NCBI GenBank assembly: GCA_028023455.1
Contig: JAQFVV010012405.1
Location: forward strand, 4,407,149 to 4,471,148
Origin: Epiperipatus broadwayi
Lineage: Eukaryota; Onychophora; Udeonychophora; Euonychophora; Peripatidae
Length of the DNA stretch: 64,000 nucleotides
Direction: 5' to 3'
Shown here: in pieces, positions 32,323 to 44,560 of the stretch
Layout: each line of letters starts with the position of its first letter
Numbering within the stretch: the stretch's first letter is position 1
Notes under the pieces: model-generated
The model's database searches: none
What the model saw: the letters and a program-made list of their open reading frames with translations, nothing else
Told to the model about the DNA's origin: nothing
Translations under genes and position numbers: made by a program

Positions 32323-35300
32323 TATTTAATGTGGAACTTATTAAAAGTTTGTGATGATGCTAGAATAACTATGTTAAGAGGATATCTAGCAGTGGGTAAG
32401 CGACGACAGATAATGATCAAATATTATCACTTGATCTTAGTACTCTTTGCGTGGTTAAACCAATAGGCCTTCAAACAAAAAAGTTATATATATATATTCA
32501 GCAATTTAAATAACACAATAATTTTAATCAACAAGTTATTTTTTTATTCAAATTATTTAATACACACACACACACGACATTGAATAATTAAAATTGACTA
32601 TTCATAATATTTAATAAAAATAAAATGTATCACTAGATAAGAATAAAAAATTAAAATATATACAATGTATCAACTTTACATTTAAATAGAATTAATTAGC
32701 TTTTTTAATGAGTGTTTGCCAATTTTAATTTAATTACTTAAAAGTTTAAATAAATTAAATTAAACAACTGGAAGGAAAATATGTCAGCAACCAAATTTAA
32801 CATATATCATAAAATAATTTTTTTCGTTTAAAAATTATTTTAACATAACCAATTAATTTGATAAAATAAAGTAAATACTATTTAAAATAATTAAATTGTA
32901 TAAAAACAACTCTGTTTAATAGTGGGAAGGTCTTTGACAAGATGCAAAAGGGCAGAAACAAAACAAAAATGAAAGAGAAAGGAAGAGATTAATAACTTAA
33001 TAAAAAAAAAAGTATTATTAATGATATCATTTTTTGGAAAGCTGGTTTTTCGACTCCAAAAGTATTTTAGAAATGGATATTATGAAACAAAATTTGATCA
33101 CCATTAAATTAATTAGCCTAACAATGCTTTATAACAATGCTTAACAAATGTATTATAATACAGAAATCCTTTCCTCCACTCCCACTAGATCTGTAATATT
33201 TAATTTTAAGCTGAAATATTTATTGAAAGTCGAGAATTGTAATAAACTGTATTTCTAACGTACACATACATAGAAGTGTGCTTACTATATATGCACTGTA
33301 AACTAAAAACTTAAAATTACTTTTCTTTATTAGATAATTAAATCATGGATGTACAGATTGAATTGGATAATTTCTGAATCTATTTATTAAAAAAATAATA
33401 ATCAAATAACTTTATTGATCACAAGGAGGCAGAACTGGAATTGATCTGAAAAGCTTTATTGTTCATGAGTTCGTACAGAATTTGAGTGATGGAAAAGCCA
33501 GAACTGAAATTGATGTTGAGAACTTAATGTTCCAAAGTCTGATATTCTGGCATCGCATCAAACCAGGCAAGATACTTATTTAAGATATCTTTTTTTAGGT
33601 TAACTGCAGATTCTCATAAGTTGCGCATAAAATTCTTATAAGAACTTGTAAAAATAAGTTTTAAACAATTATGATCAGAGTGTCAATGATTAGTATTTGA
33701 TTCAAAATATCAACATCTATTCTCCAAATGCTTACTTCTAGTTTTATTATTACTCAAAAGTTTTTCATTCATGGAGCATGGAAGTTGGTCAACATTTTAT
33801 TTCAAAGCCTGTGTTGTGTATTCAGCTATGAGGCTGACTACTAACAATTATCACAAAACTATTATCACAAAACGTTATTAAACAATAATAAATATATTTA
33901 TTTACAGATTATATGTATACACATCAGTTAAAATTTTACTAAATAATGATCCATAATTATTTTATATTGTAACGGTCATATTTGTACACTCATGCAACAA
34001 AACCCAGAGGGTTGGCAAATACCTCAAAGCTGATCTAGATGAGGGGTTGAGACCTCAAATCAGATTGCACCTCAGCTTCTTCACCAATGCTCCCTGATTT
34101 ACTACCCTATGAATAACTTATATGAGGCAACACTCGGACTCCTTTATGTCATATGCTGGCAGTAGCAAAAGGTTGAATGAAAGATTCTTGGATGAATTAA
34201 CTCTTATAGCTATGACTCAACTAAACACATATATCTATGGCTTATGAGATAATTAATAATTGGATGCCCCCCCCCCCCAGAATGGTAATGCATAGTTACA
34301 TAATTCACTTAAATAAACTAGAATTAATGATTTGATTGGATTGAAATGAACTATGAAAAAATACTTTAAACAATATTATATTTTATATCTTTAATAAAAT
34401 AAATCAATTATCAAGACAGCTATCCCTCTGTGCATGGAATTCACCACAGGTATTACAATTAGATGAGTAAGTGAGTTACAGAATCTCCTCTTATGAATTG
34501 AACAGTTAAATCAGAACTTATTCCTTTAACAACTTTATTACATTATAATCTATGGTTTTAATTATGCCTAATTTATGTTATGAGATGCCTGTAAGGTTTG
34601 CAAACAGTTAAGTTAGCCTAAATTAGCTCTCTATACACATTATTATTATATAACTAGATTGTACATTCAAATCAAAGTTGAATTTACTAAGATGAATGGC
34701 AGAATGAACTGGGATCTGCTATAGCAAAGTTTTCTGATACTATTGCACTATATTGACCAAAATAAAATGGCATCGCAAATGTGTGTTTACTCATGGGATT
34801 TATCAACTCAATGATTGATTCCCATGGACCATATGACTTGCTATGATAAGAGAACATTTCATTCTAGAGGTTTGATTAGCTTGAAACATGAACAATCTGG
34901 ACCCTCATGTTCCATTTCTAAGAAAAGCTATCAGAACAAGAATATGGAATGGGTCTTAAACCAAATTCCATTTAATACAGTATATGTATATAGCAACATG
35001 CATATGCACATATGTGTGCTTTATAAAGAACACATTCGCCAAGCTAATGATTATCAATTATTATTAAATCTAAAATGCACTAAATTTGAAGCTTCTTTCC
35101 ACTAAACCATAGTATACCAGTTTATAGCTTAGCATACCCAAACATGCTAAAAAGGGGTTAATTAAGTGATCTAGCTTATAATTAATCTTTATAATTCATA
35201 CTATAATTCTAGGGAGAAATAAAGCATAATGAGGACTTATGTATTTAATTCAAATATGCTTTGGAATATTGCTCTTGCATTAATTAACTAGATATTTTAT

Positions 35301-36055
35301 TAGTAACAAGCAAATCTACTTTTACTCAGACAATACATAATAGCTATTTAATAAACATATAATAGATTTCAGATTGGAGATTGCATGTGTGGGCTATAAT
35401 GCCTATAAGTTATTTATGGAGAGCTTTTAGTAGTCTCTCTCACCCTTCCTCTACAGAATCTGAGTATCAATCTCCACTCTGAATAAGTCATAGCATAAAT
35501 TCATAAAAAAATAATAAAATAAAAAAAGGCATAACCACAGATAGAAATATATTTAGATTATAATTTAAATTTAAAAAAAGTTACATTATTAAGTTGTTTA
35601 ACTTTAAAGAGTTAGGCAAGTTTTACAAAGTAGTTATTCTTAAATTATTTTAGGAAATTAGTTACAATTTAGCTTGATTACAGAATTTATTCAATAGAGA
35701 AAGTTTAAATGATAAGTGCACCTTTATATACAGCTAGCTTAAAATTATTTAAGAAATTTATTGAGTTTATTTCAGAGCTCTGTGGATTATTTTACCAATA
35801 TTTTTCCTGAGGCATCTTCTTTCCATGGTGTTCAGCACTGCTACTCTTGGCTGGTCCATTCATCTTTACTTTCTGGGCAGACTGCTGGTTTGAACTTCTC
35901 CCATCACTGTTTATTTGTCTCCTGAAAGGGCAGGCAGCAAAGGTAGCCTTTCTAGACTTGTCTCTTCATTGTACAGGCAGGAATAGCTCCTGGCAGAATT
36001 ACAAGTTAAAATTATATAGAGTGACCTTCCTTAATTCAAACCAGGAGTTTTTATA
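32323..36055. other. Mostly unassigned DNA; possible LTR at the right end
   Basis: No convincing gene is seen. A 96-codon frame at 34,815-35,105 has no family motif. A pure run of 12 C lies at 34,267-34,278. The right end may be an LTR on the minus strand (see the polypurine tract at 36,062). Confidence 0.45.
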
Positions 36056-36061
36056 AGAACA

Positions 36062-36078
36062 CACTTCCCCCCTTGAAA
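36062..36078 (-). other. Candidate polypurine tract followed by an LTR start
   Basis: On the minus strand the sequence reads TCAAGGGGGGAAGTGTG and then TTCTTATAAAAACTCC. A purine run ending directly at TG is the usual 3' border of an LTR retrotransposon body, and the sequence beyond it holds several AATAAA motifs. No second LTR or matching CA end was located, so this is a weak call. Confidence 0.35.
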
Positions 36079-36677
36079 AACATTAGGATTTGTTTACAAT
36101 TTGAGACAACTTTTTAATCTTTATTTTTCATGTGTATTATAAGCTTTAAAAACAAACCTATTACCTTGGTAATTGAGAAAAATAGTGTCAGTTGTCTAGC
36201 TTTCTCTTTGTTACAAAACTAAATTTAATATATTTTAAGTTTATTCTTGTTTTTACAGATTTTAAAATGCAGGTGTGGTCAGCTAATTTCCAAGAAATAA
36301 ATTACTTTACAAAAACAGATTTTAACTTAGTAAACATTCTAATATATATGTAAGCCTGTGATTTTAAAAACTACAACTTTTAGGCAAAGAGAGCTAATTA
36401 ATATAAGAGATTTATCATCTTCTAGAAATAAATAAAATGTAAAAGAAATAACAAGGTTTGAAATCTATAACATTGCAAGCTTTTTTCACATATAAGTATA
36501 TGTGAAAATTCACATACTAGCAACCTTTAAATTTATTTCTCTAAATTTTAGAATTATGTTTGCCTTGTTTATAGAGATTAGTTATCATTATTTGAAGTAC
36601 ACATTTATAAGATATGCACACATATATTACTATACCTTTTACAAAATTATTTTGGTTAATCATGGAAGTATGCATTT

Positions 36678-38845
36678 GATGTGATGTGATGAGTTGTATT
36701 TGGCTTTTCCTTAAATGAAGTCAAGAATATCTCAGCAATTATGCCCAGATAAACCTGTTAGCTAAGTCTTCCCATATTTCTGCCCCATCCCATTTCCACA
36801 ACATAATCTTTGTCAACTCTATGACCTTTATATCTAAATCCCCCTTATCTCTTCACAAACCCAACATAAAAACTAATAACTCACTTTCTGTATAGTCACT
36901 TTGTTCATGTCTATTCTCCCATAATTTCATTATCTGTACCATTTCTGCTTTCAAGCATTTGCATTCAATCAACAGGTGCCTAATATTTTCTATACCTTTC
37001 TCACACAATCTGCACACTAAATTATCCATGGATTTCCATTTACATGTATATTCTCTTGTTGCTAAAGATCCCATTCGAGCCTTAAATAATAAACTACTTT
37101 CCTTACTATTATCATAAATTAACTCGCATCCTATATTCTGTTTACTTCTATATATATATATATATATTTAAACTCTTCTTACCCTCCTATTTTTTATTAA
37201 TGCTTCTATTCTTTTATCCCATTCCTTACCACTATAACACTGAACAATCCTCCTAATACAATCATCCCACCTTTTATACAAGTATACTGATATAAATTCC
37301 TTATCCAAATCTTTCACATACCACATTACCTTTTTCACCCATCTTGTTACCTGCCCTTGACTCATAACCCAATTGAACACTATTTTTGCTATTTTTTTTA
37401 TTATCCATAAACTGCAACCTACCAAACATTTTCATTTTACTTTTTGCATCTCTCATATAAAAACTTGACCATCCCATTTTTTCTTGAATTGCCTCCTTTG
37501 CTGTCCACATCTCTGCATCTAATGCATATCTTCCTACTTACCTTTGTACTTTCTCTAAATAATCTAAAACCCTTTTACTAACACAATGCGTCATTACCAT
37601 ATGTTAACCCTGTTACTGCAACTCCCTTTCATACTATTCTAGCTACATCATATTTATTATATGAAAATACTGTTAGTTTCTTTACCAAACCCTTTCTTTT
37701 CTTTACTTCATTTACCAATTTTTTCTCCCATTTATCCAAGCTATTTTCCTGATTACATAAGATGATTCCCAAATACCTATATCTATCCACCACACTTAAC
37801 TTTATATCCCCAATAAAAAATTCTACATCTTCTCTTTCCCCAGTATTAACCATCATTATATTTGATTTTTCTTCACTAAATTTAATCCCCATCTCTTTAC
37901 CCACCCTTGCACATGTCCTCAACATAATTTCCATATCTTCTCTTCTTTCTGCACACAAAAAGATATCATCTGCAAAAAAAGAACCAACAAAATATATATT
38001 CCCTTGCCACCTATTAATGGTATTTCTACCCCTCTTCCTAGTCTTTCTATTGCTTTCTCCATTTCACTCAAAAACAACAAAAACAAAATAGGTGACATAG
38101 GACATCCTTGCCTTAATCCCACCCCATTTTTAACTTTAACTGATTCTATATTTCCTAACGGGTAAGTATAATAATTATTTTCATATAATTTCTTAATAAT
38201 ATTTACTAAAGTTTCATCCATTCTCAAATTGTCTAACCTTACCCATAATCTATTTCTATTTACTCTATCATATGCTTTCTCTACATCTATAAAACTCAAA
38301 TATAATGATCTACCTGAATTCCTACTCATCTCCATAAGTTGTGTAACTACAAACAAACTATCTCCTATATGCCTATGTGACCTAAAACCTCCTTGCATTT
38401 CCCCCACTACATTATTCTCTTCCATCCATTTTACAACTCTTCCAGCTACCATATATGAGAAAACTTTATATAAAACTGATGTTACGCTATCGGTCTATAA
38501 TTATTTAACTTTCTATGATCCTTACCTTTTCCTTTAAATAATAATCTTATTCTTGTATTACTCCAACTAACTGGAAAAACTGTCTTCTGTGCCATTTTAT
38601 TAAAACATGATAATAACTTTGCTTTTGCTCTATGCCCTAAATTTATTACCATCTCTGCTGCCCATCCATCTAAATCTCTTGCCTTTCCACTTTTCAATCT
38701 CTTCCTGCCTCATTCAATTCATTTTTTGTGAACCTAATATTCCCATTATTAACTGCTTTCATTTTTCTATCACTACATTTACAAAATATATGCACATACT
38801 GCCTATACATGCTATTATATCTTTTTATTAAGCTCTTTTAGTTAA
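36678..38845 (-). pseudogene. LINE2 copy A: reverse transcriptase to zinc-knuckle 3' end, frameshifted
   Basis: The longest copy of a second non-LTR family. From right to left on the minus strand it encodes an RT fingers region (KSGKARDLDGWAAEMV, FKGKGKDHRKLNNYRPIA), then, in another frame, the palm (MQGGFR, FIDVEKAYDRVNRNRLW, VGLRQGCPMSPILF). FADDIFLCAERR follows near 37,975 after a frameshift. Then come YRYLGIILC, an RDAKSKMKMFGRLQFMDN segment and a CCHC-like end (LVCRLCEKGIENIRHLLIEC). At least four frame breaks make it inactive, though FADD is intact. It ends at GATGTGATGTGATGAG, and all four copies share this pentamer tail. No endonuclease is present (5' truncation). A Jockey/CR1-like grouping is only a guess. 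Confidence 0.85.
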
Positions 38846-38858
38846 TATATGCCCACTT

Positions 38859-38869
38859 GGGGGGGGGGG
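38859..38869. repeat. Poly(G) tract
   Basis: Eleven G in a row, close to the 5' truncation point of LINE2 copy A. Such runs are rare in this AT-rich DNA. Confidence 0.85.
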
Positions 38870-41079
38870 TTAAACTAGAAAAAATATATTACTATGGAAC
38901 AAAGTAGGTGAAACAATATGATAGATAAAGAATACCATTTCAGTATACACAGCAGTTACTTTTTGATTTAAAGTTCTAAATCTTCAATGCTATAATCACC
39001 ACCAAAAACTACAATAGTGTTAGACCTAAGTGTATACTAAAAGTTTATACTCACAGTACTTAAAACAGAATCCTAATTGGACCTTCTCAGGCATATACAA
39101 ATCATAAAAAGACCAGTAAGGTTTTTAAACATTTTCCCTAGCTGGCTTTCTTTCATTTTCAGAGGCAAGGCTCTGTGATACTTCCACTTCCATTGTTGCA
39201 GAAAAGTTTTAAGGCACTTTTTTCTCATCTTTCATCAAAAGTCCTCATGACAGTAACACACAACAGTATGCAATGAGTGAAAGAAAGCTGATGATGACAC
39301 TCTTTTGTTGCATGCACTATTTATACTGTTGTCTCCTTGACTGAATTCATTGACAAATCCCTGTTATTCCAATGTAAAAGTAAATCTATTTGACTAATGC
39401 ATTTTTACAATGATGATAAGGATATGGCTTCTAATTATGTTTGTTCGCATTCCTCAGTAATTAGCTTCAAATATTTATTTCATTTGTTTTCTACTAAAAT
39501 AGTTTAATAGTTTGATTTTAACAATACACAGTTTTCTTGGTATTTTGAATCAATGAATTATATCCAGCTTTGAAAATAATCATTTTTTTTTTTTTTTTTT
39601 TTTTAAGATATCAACAAAATAATCATTTTCCATTATCTTTTGGCAATCTTTTATAGAATGCCTTTAACTTACAATCTTTATCTGTTTAAGACTAATTTAT
39701 CTGCAAACCAATCTTTCTTCATTGAGTTAGGCTTAAACTCAAATTATCAAAATAAAGTTTCATTTTTTTTTACAAAATTTAATTTTCATTTCTTTTTTAA
39801 AAACTTACATATCTATTTATATTTACATTTCCATTAATTATTATCAATCTTTTTATTGCTTTTTAAGCTAGATATGTATTTAGATTTCAATACTGTTTTT
39901 TCTCTGAAGTAAAACTTAGCTTTATAACTTATAGCTCTCGAGTTACTAAAGCCTAATACATTTTCTACAAAATATAGCAGGGTACAAACAAAATGATATA
40001 ATTTATCTGATCAAATCTATATCAAAACAATGGTTGATACAGTAAAAAACTTTACTCAATGCATTTAAAAAATCTCTTTTGATTTTTCTAGGATTTATTA
40101 CTAAGTCATAATCATAAGAATGATTGAAAAATATGCTACTAAAAAGTAAATCAAGTACTACCTAATAAAAGAGATATTGTATTTATACATTAAAATACAA
40201 TAATCTTTTCTGATGAAGTATTGATCTTTTAATCAATGATTTTTAAATAGTTTATAGACTAATTTGATAACTACTTTTAATATGTTTTATTTTTAAGCAA
40301 TAAAATTTTATTATAAAATCTTTACATTTTTGAAAAAAATTGTTAAAAATAAAGTTTAAAAATAAAAAGTGGTGTTACATTTGATATTTTAACTTTTTTA
40401 ATAAAGAAAAAGAATAATAAGTAGAAATAAACAATAAAACAAAATATTTCATTTTTAGCTTTCAGGCTAAAAAATGTATTTAATAAAAAAATATTTTAAT
40501 AAAATTTCTATCAGTAACATGAATATTGGTAATAGATTTTTCTTCTTTAACAATAAGCACATTCTGCTTGTTGTCAGTAAATTTTCAGGTTGAATAATTT
40601 TTTGCTGAAAAAAATTTATTCAAATAAAATCTGAATATAAACATCACATACTTAATGAAAAACAAAAATTTAATTATATAACAAAAAAAAATCCAGTTTT
40701 TCAAAACTGAAGTTGAACATGTGCACTGAATATCTTTCCATAATGTTAAACTTTCTTAAATGGACTCTTTGTAGAAAAGTAATGCCATCAATGTATTTTC
40801 ATTAAAAAATAAAATTGATTAAAACACAATTTAGTTCTAGTTTTTGTTATCCAATGAATGCAAAGCTATAAAGTTCACACACACATTAGCCAATTTCTTT
40901 GAATCTGACTGCATCACAAATACTACTTCAGCAAGATATATAAAAATACTAAATTAAGATTAAAAAAATAGAAAGACATATTTTGTGTTTAAATAATATG
41001 CTTATACTCATCTATATAAATATCACAAAAATATGATTTTGTCAACCATTTCATATTTCATATTTAATGAGGATTCATT
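38870..41079. other. Unassigned AT-rich DNA
   Basis: No gene or recognised repeat is seen. A run of about 25 T lies at 39,581-39,604. Confidence 0.5.
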
Positions 41080-41897
41080 CAGTTAGAGATGCAAAAAGTA
41101 AAATAAAAATGTTTGGTAGATTGCAGTTTATGGATAATAAAAGAATAGCTAAAATAGTATTTAATTGTGTTATGAGTAAAGGGCAGGTAGCAAGATGGGT
41201 GAGAAAGGTAATACAGTATGCAAAAGATTTGGATAAAGAATTTATATCTGTATATTTGTATATAAGATGGGATGCTTGTGTTAGGAGGATTGTTGAGTGT
41301 TATAGTGGTAAGGAATCGGATAAAAGAATAGATTTACTAATAAAGAATAGGGAGTTAGAGAGATGGAGAACTAGTATGGAAAGTAAAAAGAGTTTAAATC
41401 TATATAGAAATAAACAGAATATTAGGTGTGAGTTAATTTATGATAATAGTACGAAAAGTAGTTTATTGTTTAAGGCTCGAACAGGATCTTTAGCAACAAG
41501 AGAATATACATGTAAGTGGAAAAAGATGGGTGATTTAGTCTGTAAATTATGTAAGGAAGGAATAGAAAATATTAGGCATTTGTTAATTGAATGTAAATGC
41601 TTGAAAACAAAAAGGGCACATATAATGAAGTTATGGGAAATAAATATGAAAAAATGATTATACAGTAAGTAGATTATTGTTTTTTTATGCTGGGTTTGGA
41701 AAAATATAAGGAGGATTTAGATATAAAGGCTGTAGAGTTGACCAAGATTATGTTGTGGAAATGGGATGGAGCAGAATATGGGAAAAATTAGACTGGGGAA
41801 TGTAAAATTAAGTACCTAACAAGTTTTTCTTGGTATAATTGCTGAGAGATTCTTGACTTTGTTTAAGGAGTAGCTACAGTACATCACATCACATTAC
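41080..41897 (+). pseudogene. LINE2 copy B: C-terminal region, 5'-truncated
   Basis: The open frame 41,067-41,657 encodes RDAKSKIKMFGRLQFMDNK, then a basic region (KNRELERWRTSMESKKSLN), ATREYTCKW and the zinc-knuckle-like LVCKLCKEGIENIRHLLIEC. It is the cleanest C-terminus of the family in the window (about 190 codons). The frame then breaks, with homologous residues continuing to about 41,790. It ends in ACATCACATCACATTACA. The first codons before RDAKSK are flanking sequence, so the ATG at 41,067 is not a genuine start. Confidence 0.85.
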
Positions 41898-41904
41898 ATA
41901 TTTT

Positions 41905-42560
41905 CTTTATCACCTTTGTTAAATACCATCAAAGTTACTGTTGTATTCTTTTAATCATCTGGCACATCTTTATTATTTAGACACTTGGTATATAATAGCT
42001 TTGTCAACATTAAGATATTGATTATAATGCCATCATTTCCTGGTTTACCTTCTTCAGTGCATGCTTCACTTCTTCATTTAAAATGATGGTCCAATTCATA
42101 ACATGTAATATATGTAGGGATATTTTGATTTTTTTTTCTTGGCTATATATAGAACTCTTCCATATATTTCACAATGCCATCTCTCTTTTTTTTTTTTAGT
42201 AATTCTTCCATCTTTTCTTTTTATTGCAGAAAAAATCCACTCACTACTAATAAAATGTTTTGCACTTTTGAGACTTCTATTCTCTTCCATAACTTTCCGT
42301 GCCAATTTACAATTACATTTTCTTATATTATTACTAAGTCTTTTTTGTAACATTTTACAAAACTGTAGTTATTCAATTTTTCTTAATAAATCATTTAAAA
42401 ATATTTTCATATTCTTTTTTTTTTCATGCAGTGTCTTATCTCAATAGAAAATTTAGTGATAAATAATCGCCTCCTTGTACTAATTATCTGAATGCAGTTC
42501 TTAATAGTATATTAATAATCTTATTGATTTCATTCAAGTCTGAACAAAAATCATTTACCA
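41905..42560 (-). pseudogene. RTE-like LINE copy D, inverted 5' portion
   Basis: The minus-strand sequence corresponds to residues about 165-390 of the large RTE copy. Landmarks are a degenerate FKKGDK region next to 41,920, a CATCATTTCCTGG block, and the linker coding NCKLARKVMEENRSLK in the frame 42,096-42,353. It lies directly upstream of, and in opposite orientation to, the 3' portion at 42,576-43,862. It begins right at the tail of LINE2 copy B. Confidence 0.75.
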
Positions 42561-42575
42561 AGACAATTACAATCT

Positions 42576-42775
42576 GTCTCTGGGATATTTTTGATTTTAA
42601 CCAGTCAAAAGAACAATATATCTTGAAAAGGGGAATTAACACACTAAATTGTATTCATGTATTGACAAAAGGTAAGTCTCTGGGTTATTTTGAATTTTAA
42701 CCAGTCAAAAAAACAATATGGCTTGAAAAGAGCATTAACACACTAGATCATACTCATGTATTGATAGAAGGTATA
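42576..42775 (+). repeat. Tandem duplication, two 100-bp units
   Basis: GTCTCTGGG starts at 42,576 and again at 42,676. The two units share a TTTTAACCAGTCAAAA block, CAATAT, CTTGAAAAG and a CTCATGTATTGA-like end. Each corresponds to the RTE coding region just before the palm motif (residue about 425 onward), and they lie at the junction of the inverted and direct RTE parts. Confidence 0.85.
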
Positions 42776-43862
42776 TAGGAGGACTAATAAATATGAGTTT
42801 TTATTATGCTTTTGTATTTATAAATGGCAAAAAGGCATTTAATTCTATAAGCATTTCTACAATCATTAAAGTATTGGATTATCAAGATAGAGACCTAGGA
42901 TATTGTAATATAAAAATATTTGTCAAACTAAAACAATAATGATTAGATTACTTAGTGATAATAATAAGATTAACATTAAGTAGTGTGTATAATAAGGTAG
43001 ATAAGTGTTTACAGCATTTAAAAATATATATATTGTGGATTAAAATGAAAAGCCAAGGAAGTAAAAATAAATGTAGATTATGTAACTCATTTAGATTTGG
43101 CAGATGATGCGTCTGTTTTTGCAAATAATGTTTCAGAGGATCCAAAAATCTAGCAAGAGTTACCAGATTAAAATAAAGTAAGACAAAAAGTAAATGTTAA
43201 ATAGACTAAAATAATGTTCAATGGATTTCTTCAGAGGAAGATAATAAAAATAGGTAATAATAAATTAGACAAAATTAACATTGTTAAATACATTAGTTAG
43301 GGCATTAATACAGATGGAAGTATATTGGATGAAATTAATTATAGAATTAAAGTTGGATGGAATACTTTTAGTAGAAATAACTTAATATTAAAAGAAAATA
43401 GCCTGTATATTGAAAAAGAAGGTTTTAATAGATATGTTTTATTCTTACTTAAAATTATGAATCTGAAACTTGTACACATAATAAAAGAGCAATTTAGAGA
43501 CTTCAGACTATTCAACAAAATATGGAAAGATGTATATTAGCAGAAATAAGAAGAGAAGGAAAACAAATATGAATGAGAGAACAAGAAGGTATTACTAACA
43601 TCATTGAAAAAATTAAGAAACTGAAATGGAGCTGAACTGGACATATTGCTAAATGAGATGATAATAAATTGAGTTAAAATCTTATCTGGATCTCAAGAGA
43701 TTTCAAAAGACTTAGAAAGAGATGTTTATATGAGAAGGATGAATGAAATAAGGAAGTTTGCTGGTGTTTTGTGGAGATGAGAGATTGGAAATCAGTGAAA
43801 CTGTATTAGACATAGAAAAATGTTTAACCTGCAGGGAATGTACTTGATAATGCTGATAATAT
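42576..43862 (+). pseudogene. RTE-like LINE copy D, direct 3' portion
   Basis: A decayed match to residues about 425-817 of the large RTE copy: a palm-like TTTATAAATGGCAAAAAGGC (42,817-42,836; the catalytic Asp codon of the Phe-Ile-Asp motif is now Asn), a LADD-like remnant near 43,097, then the frame 43,325-43,540 (MDEINYRIKVGWNTFSRNNL). It ends near TGATAATGCTGATAATA. Many stops and indels make it much older than the copies at 17.6 and 31.6 kb. Confidence 0.8.
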
Positions 43863-44339
43863 TTTATTTTAATATTTTCTTTCTAATAACTAACTATTGT
43901 TGTTTAATTTTTATAATTTATCTTAATTATCTTAAAAGCACAATAAAACACATTTCCTAAGTTTAATAATTTATTTTTTAAAACATTAATATTTTAGTAA
44001 GATACTTTTTTTAATAAGTTCAATTTTAGTTTATAATGCTCAGCATAAGAGGAAAAAGAATATAGTGACATGCAAATCAGCAAGTTATGAGATAATGTAT
44101 GTAAAGTATATATACTATGCAAGTATATAGAACATCAGGTAAAATATGTTAATCATATACTTTATATAGGGATTCCATCTTTATGGTTAAAAACAATTGC
44201 TTTGACAATAGGCTGTAATTGTTGATTGTTATTGCTATTAGGATTGTGTATAAGTTAATTGATTTTAATGAGTACTTTATGTAATGCATATAAATCATAA
44301 CAATATATAAAGTTTGTAAATTAGTATGTAAAATATGTC
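43863..44339. other. Unassigned AT-rich DNA
   Basis: Nothing recognisable was seen. Confidence 0.5.
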
Positions 44340-44560
44340 ATTAAACAGGCAAAACTCTCCATACAGTAGTGCCACCCTGTGCCAACCAGAGTAATCAATG
44401 GATGCCAGAAGGCTTGTGCATAAAATCCCTATCTAATGCCTACTCATCCAATATCCCCAGGCTAGTTTCTGGCTTATGGCCTTCATCAGTGAGGAGCCTT
44501 GGATCTGAGAGCACTGCACCTAGATCTTAGGATGGTGATCATGTGATATTTAGTGATTAA
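44340..44560 (-). repeat. R1 dispersed repeat, longest copy
   Basis: On the minus strand it runs from CACATGATCACCATC through CTAAGATCTAGGTGCAGTGC, the hammerhead-like core (44,454-44,496), ATGCACAAGCCTTCTGGCAT and GGTGGCACTACTG to GAGAGTTTTGCCTG. It shows both outer boundaries and the full middle, so it is the best template for the family, about 210 bp. It has no coding potential. Confidence 0.8.
44454..44496 (-). ncRNA. Hammerhead-ribozyme-like motif in R1
   Basis: Minus strand: stem I TCCTCA with TGGGGA, CTGATGA at 44,489-44,483, stem II GGC/GCC, GAAAC, a two-pair stem III with a U-to-C change at the position before the cleavage base. Compared with the copy at 7,977, the first stem I pair is A-T instead of G-T, so pairing is kept. 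The closing A-A mismatch of stem II is shared by all R1 copies. Confidence 0.5.

Noticed and set aside
34267-34278. Poly(C) run as a biological signal
   Set aside because: A single homopolymer may be a slippage product or assembly artefact, with no associated structure.
34815-35105. 96-codon open frame as a host exon
   Set aside because: No recognised domain, and no clear splice or promoter context. Its length is not exceptional for one of the few less AT-rich stretches.
37762-38831. Plus-strand open frames over LINE2 copy A
   Set aside because: Antisense to the LINE2 coding sequence and without any family motif.
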